DNA from: Pseudomonadota bacterium
GTDB lineage: Bacteria; Pseudomonadota; Alphaproteobacteria; Acetobacterales; Acetobacteraceae
DNA length: 10,703 nt
Assembly: GCA_021785335.1 (NCBI GenBank)
Contig: JAJYFW010000025.1
Span: forward strand, 1-10,703
Reading direction: 5' to 3'
The position numbers and the translations under genes were made by a program. Within the stretch, counting starts at the first letter, position 1; every line of letters starts with the position of its first letter. Below are positions 5,929-10,703 of this stretch, in pieces. The notes beneath the pieces were generated by a model that worked only from the letters and a program-made list of their open reading frames with translations, made no database searches and was not told where the DNA came from.

Positions 5929-7917
5929 CTAGTTGATCATCACGATGCCGCCCTTGAGCGTCAGCATCCCGTCGCCCTTCAGGGTGGTCATCGGCGCCTT
6001 CATGTCGAGCATCGCGCTGCCGGCGAGCTTGACCATGGTGCCGTTGATGGACACGCCGCTGGTGTCGATCTTGACCGTGTTGGAGCCCACGGTGAGCTCG
6101 ATGGACTGCATCGCCGTGATCTTCACCGCGCCGGCCTGCGCGGCGATGGTAATGTTGCCCTGATCGACCGTCAGCTTCTCGTTGCCCTGCTGGACCTGCG
6201 TCGTGTTGTCGCCCTTGACGGTGGTGCTGCGCTTGCCCTGGACCTCGACGGTCTCGTTGTTCTTCACCGTCGCCTTGCGGTCGTTGTCCACCGTCAGCGT
6301 CTGGTCGTGCTTCACTTCCGTTTTCTGGTCGTTCTTCACGGTGATCATCTGGTCGTGATCGACCTTGACCGTGTGGTCGTTCTCGACCTCGACCGTGTGG
6401 TCCTTCTCCGCGTGCAGCAGCACCAGTTCGGAGCCCTTGGTGTCGTCGAAGGAAAACTCGGAATAGTTGGAGCCGCTGCCTTTCTTGGTGGAGCGCGTGC
6501 GCAGCCCGGTCTTGTTCTTCTCGTCCGGCAGCGTGAAGGGGGGCATCTGCTGGGCGTTGTAGAGCCCGCCAAGCACGATCGGGTTGTCGATGTCGCCGTC
6601 GACGAAGGCGACCATCACCTCGGTGTCCTGGCGCGGCAGGTGTTGCCAGCCCCAGCCGTTCCCCGCCCAGGGCTGCAGCAGGCGCACCCAGACCATGCTG
6701 TCGTTCGTCGCCACGTCGGCATGGTCCCACATCATCTTGACCTTGATGCGGGCATACTTATCCGAGGTGATTTCCTCGTTGTTCTCGCCGATCACGATGG
6801 CGCTGGTCACGCCCAGCATGCGCGGGCGCGGGGTCACGAGCGGCTGGCGCCAGGTGGTGGTGGCAGGAAAGGTCGAGAAGCTGTTGCGATAGCCAGTCAC
6901 GACGCCGGTGTTGGCGAGCACCTCCTCGGCCGCGTCGTGCACCACGTGGCGGACCACATAGTCGCCCGCGGCGCCCTCGGGCGTGTCGTGCTTTTCCTGC
7001 AGCTTGAACTTGCCGCCGGGGACGAATTCCGGGTTGTTGCCGGCGGCGGCGAACAGCGTGGCAAACGCCTCGTGCGCTTCCTGGTGGAACAGCGTCCGGT
7101 TGGTGATCGTGTCGGGGTCGGTCGAGAGCGCGGGCCAGTGGAACGTGTCGCGCTTGGGGTGGCCGCCGGTCGAGAGCTTCGTCGGCGTGTTCTTGAGCAG
7201 CGACGTGTTGGGCTTCAGCGGGTCGTAGTCGCTCAGCGAGACCTTGCCCACGACGGTCGTGTCGATGCGGTGCCATTCGTTGATCAGGTCGATCGTGGTG
7301 CCCTTGCTCACCCAGGCATCCGGGTGGTCGATGCTGGCGAAGGCGCTGTTGGAATCGGCGATCACCAGCGTGTGCGTGCTGTCGGTGAAGGTGAAAAAAT
7401 AATACAGGCCCTCCTCCTCCATCAGGCGCGTGATGAAGGCGAGATCGGTCTCGTTGTACTGGCAGACATAATCGCGCTGCTGCAGCGTGCGCGTGACCTT
7501 CGAGTCGTCGAAATCGGTCACGCCGTTCTCATCCAGCAGCGTCTCGATCACCTGCAGCGCCGTCTTCTGGTAGAACATCCGGCAATCCTCGGTCTGCCCG
7601 GCGAAGGCCAGGCGCGGCACGAGCACCGCGCGATAGCCGTACCCCCCCCCGCGCCTTCCCTCGGCGCGGAACTCGCGCACGATGCCGTGGAAATGCCGCG
7701 GCGAGCCGACTTTCGGCGTCAGCGTCACGCAGGCAGGCTGGTAGAGCAGGTCGTCGGCCTTGATCCCACCGTCCTGCGAAACCATTTCGACCTCGAAGGC
7801 GAAGATCTCGCTGATTCCCTCCGTCGCGTGCAGCCGCACCGGCTGCAGCGTGTCGCTGGCCAGGGGCGTGGTCATGCTCAGCATCGTCCGCTCGCTACCA
7901 GCTCCGCCAGCCGCCAT
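5929..7917 (-). CDS. vgrG: VgrG, T6SS spike protein
   Basis: VgrG forms the trimeric needle on top of the Hcp tube and is fired into target cells. With the chosen start it has 662 residues. Residues about 15-350 are the gp27/gp44-like base, with LQPVRLHATEGISEIFAFEVEM, the QYNETDLAFITRLMEEEGLYYFF signature and a late HVVHDA segment. Residues about 365-455 are the gp5-like OB-fold, with NGWGWQHLPRQDTEVMVAF and DGDIDNPIVLGGLYN. Residues about 505-580 are a beta-needle of roughly eight-residue repeats such as DHTVEVEN, DHTVKVDH, DQTLTVDN. The protein stops soon after (GDGMLTLKGGIVMIN), so it has no fused toxin. I chose the ATG at 7917 because AGGAGGGG stands just upstream. In-frame ATGs at 7884 and 7875 lack a comparable site but are closer to the conserved start; 7950 is also open. 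A nine-G run falls in codons 90-92. Confidence 0.96.
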   Translation of the reverse strand: MAAGGAGSERTMLSMTTPLASDTLQPVRLHATEGISEIFAFEVEMVSQDGGIKADDLLYQPACVTLTPKVGSPRHFHGIVREFRAEGRRGGGYGYRAVLVPRLAFAGQTEDCRMFYQKTALQVIETLLDENGVTDFDDSKVTRTLQQRDYVCQYNETDLAFITRLMEEEGLYYFFTFTDSTHTLVIADSNSAFASIDHPDAWVSKGTTIDLINEWHRIDTTVVGKVSLSDYDPLKPNTSLLKNTPTKLSTGGHPKRDTFHWPALSTDPDTITNRTLFHQEAHEAFATLFAAAGNNPEFVPGGKFKLQEKHDTPEGAAGDYVVRHVVHDAAEEVLANTGVVTGYRNSFSTFPATTTWRQPLVTPRPRMLGVTSAIVIGENNEEITSDKYARIKVKMMWDHADVATNDSMVWVRLLQPWAGNGWGWQHLPRQDTEVMVAFVDGDIDNPIVLGGLYNAQQMPPFTLPDEKNKTGLRTRSTKKGSGSNYSEFSFDDTKGSELVLLHAEKDHTVEVENDHTVKVDHDQMITVKNDQKTEVKHDQTLTVDNDRKATVKNNETVEVQGKRSTTVKGDNTTQVQQGNEKLTVDQGNITIAAQAGAVKITAMQSIELTVGSNTVKIDTSGVSINGTMVKLAGSAMLDMKAPMTTLKGDGMLTLKGGIVMIN
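7642..7650 (-). repeat. Nine-G homopolymer inside vgrG
   Basis: The plus strand reads nine consecutive C. On the coding strand this is GGG GGG GGG, encoding Gly90-Gly92 in R-R-G-G-G-Y-G-Y. The frame is intact at nine. Gain or loss of one base would shift vgrG early and abolish the spike and probably lower translation of downstream coupled genes. Tracts of this length are known slippage sites in other bacteria; whether this one varies is unknown. Confidence 0.9.
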
Positions 7918-7921
7918 TATG

Positions 7922-7929
7922 CCCCTCCT
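7922..7929 (-). promoter_or_regulatory. Strong Shine-Dalgarno site that fixes the vgrG start
   Basis: The coding strand reads AGGAGGGG followed by CATA and the ATG at 7917. It is the strongest ribosome binding site near the vgrG start. It favours 7917 over the later in-frame ATGs at 7884 and 7875 and over the upstream one at 7950. Confidence 0.7.
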
Positions 7930-7937
7930 GCGCGGCC

Positions 7938-7966
7938 ACCATACCGGCACGCACGCGCTGCCGCAA
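7938..7966 (-). promoter_or_regulatory. Possible sigma-70 promoter for the vgrG-tssM unit
   Basis: On the minus strand TTGCGG (7966-7961) and TATGGT (7943-7938) are exactly 17 bp apart. Transcription would start near 7931, leaving a very short leader that still contains the ribosome binding site. It lies in the 84-bp birA-vgrG gap. Match quality is moderate and such matches arise by chance. Read-through from birA is an alternative. Confidence 0.3.
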
Positions 7967-8001
7967 AGCCGGTTTCGCGCGCCGTTGCGCGATCGCCCGC
8001 G

Positions 8002-8724
8002 CTATGAAACCAGGCCGCTGGTGACGCGCAGCGCGCCGTCCGGTGTCCAAAGCACAAGCGCGCCATCAGCCGCGAGGTCGAGGAACTCGCCCTGCCGTGT
8101 CGCATCCCCGCTGGCGACGCGAAGCGGCGTTCCGGGCGCCGGGCCGCGCCGCAGCCAGGCCGCGCGCAGCGGCGCGAAGCCCTCGCTCTCCCACGCCGCG
8201 AGCCAGGTGCCGAGCGCGGCCGCAAGCTGATCCAGCGCCGCCTCCGGCTCCGGCGGCACGCCACCGAGGCCGGCGAGGCTGGTCGCGGCATAGGGCAGGT
8301 CCGGCGGCGCGTGGCGCAGGTTCACGCCGATGCCGAGCACGAGCCACGGCGCCGCTGGCGCAGCATCCGCCTCGAGCAGGATGCCGGCGATCTTCGCGTC
8401 CTCGACCAGTACGTCGTTGGGCCATTTCAGCCGTGCGCGCACATCCCCCGCGAGATGGCGGTCGACGAGATCGGCGGCTGCCAGCGCCGCGGCGAAGCCG
8501 AGCTCGGCTTGGCGGGCGGGCACGATATCGTAACGCAACACGAACGAGACGTGCAGGTTGCCCGGCGGGCTCGCCCACTGCCGCCCGAGGCGCCCGCGCC
8601 CCGCGGTCTGCCGCCGCGCGCAGACCGTGGTGCCGTGCGGCGCCCCCGCCGCGGCAAGCGCCTTGGCGGTGTCGCTCGTGGAGGGCAGCTCGTCGTGCAT
8701 CGTGACGGCGAAGCGCGGGCTCAT
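8002..8724 (-). CDS. birA: Biotin--[acetyl-CoA-carboxylase] ligase (BirA, no repressor domain)
   Basis: This enzyme makes biotinyl-5'-AMP from biotin and ATP and attaches biotin to the carrier lysine of acetyl-CoA carboxylase and similar enzymes in the cytoplasm. The 240-residue protein carries the catalytic motifs in order: LPSTSDTA (13-20), the adenylate loop GRGRLGRQW (42-50), LKWPNDVLV (99-107), KIAGILLE (111-118) and GIGVNL (131-136). The C-terminal domain follows at about 190-240 (GTPLRVASGDATRQGEFLDL). There is no N-terminal helix-turn-helix, so it is a monofunctional ligase and not the E. coli type that also represses biotin genes. The ATG at 8724 has only a weak site (GAGC) upstream. 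Met9 is an alternative start that would still keep all motifs. It reads toward vgrG with an 84-bp gap. I see no terminator between them. Confidence 0.95.
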   Translation of the reverse strand: MSPRFAVTMHDELPSTSDTAKALAAAGAPHGTTVCARRQTAGRGRLGRQWASPPGNLHVSFVLRYDIVPARQAELGFAAALAAADLVDRHLAGDVRARLKWPNDVLVEDAKIAGILLEADAAPAAPWLVLGIGVNLRHAPPDLPYAATSLAGLGGVPPEPEAALDQLAAALGTWLAAWESEGFAPLRAAWLRRGPAPGTPLRVASGDATRQGEFLDLAADGALVLWTPDGALRVTSGLVS

Positions 8725-8839
8725 TCAGGCGCGCTCGTCTGCCGCACTGCCGGCGCGCGGATTGTGTGGGTCCGACATGGTTCTGCGCGCGTCCGATCGG
8801 CTGGCGGGTTTCGTGCCGGGTCGCCGTATCACCCGCGCG

Positions 8840-8865
8840 CCGGCCCGGGCAAGATGCCGGGCCGG
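8840..8865. repeat. Perfect 9-bp GC-only inverted repeat
   Basis: CCGGCCCGG (8840-8848) and CCGGGCCGG (8857-8865) are exact reverse complements separated by GCAAGATG. The stem is very stable. Neither strand has a T-run after it, so a simple terminator is not well supported. It could be an operator, a remnant of a repeated palindromic element, or a factor-dependent stop. It sits between the birA start and the plus-strand genes. Confidence 0.55.
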
Positions 8866-8927
8866 GCCGCACCAGCGAGCGGCCCCGGGAACCCTGGCGC
8901 GCGAGCAACCAGGGCCCGCGGCGTCGC

Positions 8928-8956
8928 TTGGGAAGCGATACGAGGCGGCGTAAAGT
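8928..8956 (+). promoter_or_regulatory. Candidate sigma-70 promoter pointing right
   Basis: TTGGGA (8928-8933) and TAAAGT (8951-8956) are separated by exactly 17 bp. A start near 8963 would place the strong ribosome binding site at 8987-8993 about 25 nt downstream, so promoter, binding site and the 21-codon ORF form a consistent set. The SnoaL-like gene at 9104 could use the same promoter. Two hexamers with imperfect matches are weak evidence alone. Confidence 0.35.
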
Positions 8957-8998
8957 TCCCTGGGCGTATCGACCCTGCCGCACCGCGAGGAGGCGAGC

Positions 8999-9064
8999 AT
9001 GACGGCGACCCTGATCGGCGGCCGGACGAAAGCGTACCTTGCCGCATGCCTGGTGCTGAGCTGA
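8999..9064 (+). CDS. 21-codon ORF with strong ribosome binding site; leader peptide or truncated gene start
   Basis: GAGGAGG (8987-8993) stands 5 bp before ATG at 8999, one of the best ribosome binding sites in the window. The frame runs 21 codons to TGA (9062-9064). The peptide starts MTATLIGGRTK and ends in the hydrophobic AYLAACLVLS, which looks like the first half of a signal peptide cut short. Codons are GC-rich like the T6SS genes and unlike the DNA that follows. Two readings fit: a real small peptide or translated leader ahead of the SnoaL-like gene 39 bp downstream, or the 5' stub of an exported-protein gene interrupted when the less GC-rich DNA arrived. I recognise no family. Confidence 0.4.
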   Translation: MTATLIGGRTKAYLAACLVLS

Positions 9065-9103
9065 CCGAACACCATGAAGGCAAGGAATGGAGGAAGCCTG
9101 GGA

Positions 9104-9475
9104 ATGGATATTCGATCAACGCTGATGGAGTTGTGCGCGGCCTTTAATGAGCACGATCTTGATCGGATCATGGCGTTCTTCGCGGACGATTGCGTTCTGG
9201 AGATGCCGAGGGGAAACCAGCCCTGGGGATCGCGGTTCGAGGGCAAGGCGGACGTCAGGGCGGCGCTTGCGACGCGGTTCGAAGGGCTGCCAGACGTTCA
9301 CTATGGCGACGAGGAGCATTTTGTGGACGAGGCGGCCGGAACCGGCATGTCGAAGTGGACGCTCACGGGCACCACGCGATCGGGCGAAGGCAAGAAACTC
9401 CGAGGGTGCGATTTCTACACGTTCCGCGGTGGCATGGTCATCGGCAAAGACTCGTATTGGAAGATCGTCGAATGA
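9104..9475 (+). CDS. NTF2-like / SnoaL-like domain protein
   Basis: This 123-residue cytosolic protein has the pattern of the NTF2-like fold, a small cone-shaped pocket used by ketosteroid isomerases, polyketide cyclases and many uncharacterised proteins. Visible blocks are LCAAFNEHDLDRIMAFFADDCVLEMPRG (10-37), WGSRFEGKADVRAALATRF (41-59), LPDVHYGDEEHFVDE (62-76), SKWTLTGTT (83-91) and RGCDFYTFRGGMVIGKDSYWKIVE (100-123). The substrate is unknown; Asp28, Asp29 and Asp103 are candidate pocket residues. An ATG at 9074 extends the frame by 10 codons, but I chose 9104 because GGAGGAAG (9089-9096) precedes it and the fold starts there. The coding DNA is less GC-rich than the T6SS side: 31 of 60 bases in 9121-9180 by hand count, against 49 of 60 in 8161-8220 within birA. 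The family and likely horizontal origin are supported; the function is not. Confidence 0.88.
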   Translation: MDIRSTLMELCAAFNEHDLDRIMAFFADDCVLEMPRGNQPWGSRFEGKADVRAALATRFEGLPDVHYGDEEHFVDEAAGTGMSKWTLTGTTRSGEGKKLRGCDFYTFRGGMVIGKDSYWKIVE

Positions 9476-9492
9476 GAGGCATCTCCGGCTGC

Positions 9493-9785
9493 CGGCGGCT
9501 GTTCGCCAAGCAGGAACTCCGCAAAAACGCCGTCTGCTGAACTTCGTGCTATCGAACTACACTTGGGAGGACGGCGAAGCGGTCGCCAGGTTCCGTCAAC
9601 CCTTTGATATGCTTATGGAAACAGCAACCGCCGCCGCCCGTATCGAGGCGGGCGCGACGGCCAGATCGTCGAAAACTGAGATTTGGCTGCCGTTCCTGAA
9701 CACTTATAGAACCATGTGCCTAGCGCCCAAGACCGAATTTCGACGAATCCTTCAGGGGGTGCGGGAGATGAAGCTCGCTGCCTGA
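9493..9785 (+). pseudogene. C-terminal remnant of a large serine recombinase, frameshifted
   Basis: From about 9525 to the TGA at 9783-9785 one frame reads KRRLLNFVLSNYTW, then EAVARFRQPFDMLMETATAAA, then EIWLPFLNTYRTMCLAPKTEFRRILQGVREMKLAA. From memory this matches the C-terminal end of recombinase-family (resolvase/invertase-type serine recombinase) proteins of alphaproteobacterial elements, where KRRLLNFVLSN-type and FRQPFDLL-type blocks recur. The preceding RRLFAKQELR (9493-9522) lies in another frame and ends at a run of five A (9523-9527). Restoring one base there joins the two pieces into one sensible stretch. The catalytic N-terminal resolvase domain and DNA-binding part are absent, as the SnoaL-like gene lies directly upstream, so this is a dead fragment. 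There is no start codon with a ribosome binding site. Family assignment is from recalled motifs and needs a profile search. Confidence 0.6.
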
Positions 9786-10043
9786 TATTCGATTTACTGT
9801 TACTCAGATGGGGGCACAGGGTGAGTTCCGCGGCGGCTGTCGGTGAACCCGCGGGCGCACCTGAACGGCGTCCGGATGCCTTTCCCCAACCGGCAAGACC
9901 GAAACGGCCGGTCAAAACTTCGACTTGCCGAAGCTTTGCCACGATCTCCACCCGCTAATGACGCCTGTGTCCCTTCCGATCCTGCTGCAGAGCGCAACTG
10001 TGCCGGACTGTGAGTGGATCGCTTCGAGGGGCGCAGACAATGC
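9786..10043. other. Non-coding or unrecognised stretch between the recombinase remnant and the enolase-family gene
   Basis: No frame here combines a start, a ribosome binding site and a recognisable domain. A plus-strand frame stays open for about 60 codons up to 10047, with FDLPKLCHDLHPLMTPV in it, and a minus-strand frame covers 9800-9997, but I recognise neither. A small hairpin with a T-run on the minus strand is listed separately. The sequence looks like leftover element DNA between two convergently oriented genes. Confidence 0.5.
9914..9937 (-). terminator. Weak terminator-like hairpin downstream of the enolase-family gene
   Basis: On the minus strand CTTCG, a GCAAGT loop and CGAAG form a 5-bp stem (9933-9918) followed by TTTT (9917-9914). 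With one mismatch the flanking AAA/TTT extend the stem. It lies about 106 bp after the stop codon at 10044 and points the right way. The stem is short, so support is modest. Confidence 0.3.
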
Positions 10044-10703
10044 CTAAACGAAGAGATGCGCCTGTGCGTGCGAGGCGAGGCGTTGCGGGTCCAGTACGGG
10101 CACGAAGCCGGCGGGGACCGTCATTCCCGAGCGGTCGACCTCCAGCGGGTTGGCGAGCAGGCTTTGTTGCAGCTTGAGGAAGCCATTGAACTCGCCTGGC
10201 CCGTCGATCCTTCCTGCGCCGGCCATCGCCTCCATCCAGGCGGAGATATCGGAGCCGAGTCCGTCGCCGAGAACGGCGCCCATGCCATGTGCACGGATCG
10301 CCTCAAGCGCCTCGATGAGCCGGCCCACGCCTACAAAGCGCTTGAGCTTGATCTTGCAGAACTTCACACCGGGAATAACGCCGGCGCGGGCGATATCGGC
10401 CAGCGAGCAGATCGGTTCGTCGAGCATGACCGGAACATTGGAGACCGCGGCGACGGCTGCGTTGTCGTCCCAGGCATCGGTGGCGCACGGCTGCTCGAAC
10501 AGCGCCACGCCCTCGGGATCGACGCCGGTCGCAAAGGCGATGGCATTGGCGCGGCTGAAGGCGCGGTTAGCATCAAGGCGCAGCGTCACGCGCCCGCGCG
10601 CGGCGCGCTGGATCTCGCGCACCCGGGCCAGGTCGGCGGTTACATTCTTGCCAACCTTGACCTTGAAGGTGGTGAAGCCCTCGGCGAGCCGGCGTTCCAC
10701 CTC
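10044..10703 (-). CDS. Enolase-superfamily enzyme (mandelate racemase/muconate lactonizing type), C-terminal part
   Basis: The frame is open from the right edge to TAG at 10046-10044, giving the last 219 residues. Family members have about 360-400, so the N-terminal capping domain is outside the window. The barrel motifs are present in order, numbered from the window edge: the K14-V-K16 base pair in FKVKVG, metal ligands D44 (LRLDAN), E70 (FEQP) and D95 (MLDEP), then the opposing base K119 in KIKLKRFVG, and GLGSDISAWMEA. A lysine on both faces points to the muconate-lactonizing subgroup, which includes cycloisomerases, dipeptide epimerases and o-succinylbenzoate synthase/N-acylamino-acid racemases. 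These enzymes abstract a proton next to a carboxylate and bind Mg2+. The substrate cannot be read from this part. The apparent start at 10700 is an internal GTG. The gene faces the recombinase remnant convergently. Confidence 0.88.
   Translation of the reverse strand, partial: EVERRLAEGFTTFKVKVGKNVTADLARVREIQRAARGRVTLRLDANRAFSRANAIAFATGVDPEGVALFEQPCATDAWDDNAAVAAVSNVPVMLDEPICSLADIARAGVIPGVKFCKIKLKRFVGVGRLIEALEAIRAHGMGAVLGDGLGSDISAWMEAMAGAGRIDGPGEFNGFLKLQQSLLANPLEVDRSGMTVPAGFVPVLDPQRLASHAQAHLFV

Larger units (their letters stand above)
8725..8998. other. GC-rich region upstream of birA with no convincing gene
   Basis: Minus-strand and plus-strand frames here are open in short pieces, as expected from the base composition, but none shows a recognisable domain together with a ribosome binding site. 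The region holds a strong inverted repeat (8840-8865), a second small one formed by CCTGG...CCAGG around 8893-8913, and a promoter-like pair pointing right (8928-8956). It presumably contains the birA promoter, but I could not pick one. Confidence 0.6.

Noticed and set aside
5443..8007. An 854-codon open frame on the plus strand, antisense to vgrG
   Set aside because: Its His/Asp/Val repeats are just the antisense reading of the VgrG beta-needle and body. It has no start signal or domain.
8725..8778. A 17-codon minus-strand ORF (MSDPHNPRAG...) ending directly next to the birA start
   Set aside because: No ribosome binding site and no recognised product. The adjacency TGA-ATG is suggestive of coupling but not enough to call a gene.
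8725..9246. A 173-codon minus-strand frame upstream of birA
   Set aside because: Most of it is antisense to the SnoaL-like gene, which has a strong ribosome binding site and a clear fold. No domain is seen in the minus-strand product.
9147..9482. The 5' half of the plus-strand frame that ends in the recombinase remnant
   Set aside because: Before about 9490 this frame is only an out-of-frame reading of the SnoaL-like gene. It is not part of the recombinase.
10030..10062. GGCGCA...TGCGCC inverted repeat spanning the end of the enolase-family gene
   Set aside because: Only 6-bp arms with a 21-nt loop that includes the stop codon and no T-run. Too weak to call a terminator.

Overview
The window comes from a GC-rich proteobacterium. 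An alphaproteobacterium of the Rhodospirillales/Acetobacterales type fits best. This rests on the style of type VI secretion system (T6SS) seen here (an FHA-domain protein, plus a TssL with an OmpA-like tail and a phospho-acceptor-like N-terminus) and on very high GC with strongly third-position-GC codons. It is an inference from gene content, not a database match.

Region 1, positions 1-7966, minus strand: one tightly packed T6SS transcription unit. In transcription order it holds vgrG, a small uncharacterised gene, a PAAR gene, an FHA gene (tagH type), tssJ, tssK, tssL and the first 37 codons of tssM. Gaps are 9-72 bp and there are two TGATG stop/start overlaps. VgrG and PAAR form the puncturing tip. 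TssJ (outer-membrane lipoprotein), TssL (inner-membrane, with a peptidoglycan-binding tail) and TssM (just starting) form the trans-envelope complex. TssK links that complex to the baseplate, and the FHA protein is the likely phospho-threonine reader that licenses assembly. Sheath, Hcp, ClpV, the remaining baseplate genes, kinase/phosphatase and any dedicated effector/immunity pair are not in the window.

Region 2, positions 8002-8724, minus strand: birA, a biotin-protein ligase lacking an N-terminal repressor domain. It is a housekeeping gene 84 bp upstream of vgrG on the same strand.

Region 3, about 8725-10043: a boundary or scar region. It starts with GC-rich intergenic DNA holding a strong hairpin, a plausible sigma-70 promoter and a 21-codon ORF behind an excellent ribosome binding site. 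It then changes to visibly less GC-rich DNA carrying an NTF2/SnoaL-like gene on the plus strand and a frameshifted C-terminal remnant that I read as a large serine recombinase. About 250 bp of unrecognised sequence follows.

Region 4, 10044-10703, minus strand: the C-terminal part of an enolase-superfamily enzyme (muconate-lactonizing subgroup), whose start lies outside the window.

I did not find a wholly new system. The points most worth a second look are the TssL Thr15/FHA pairing, the unknown gene between vgrG and the PAAR gene, a run of nine G in vgrG, and the recombinase scar with a neighbouring truncated-looking ORF.
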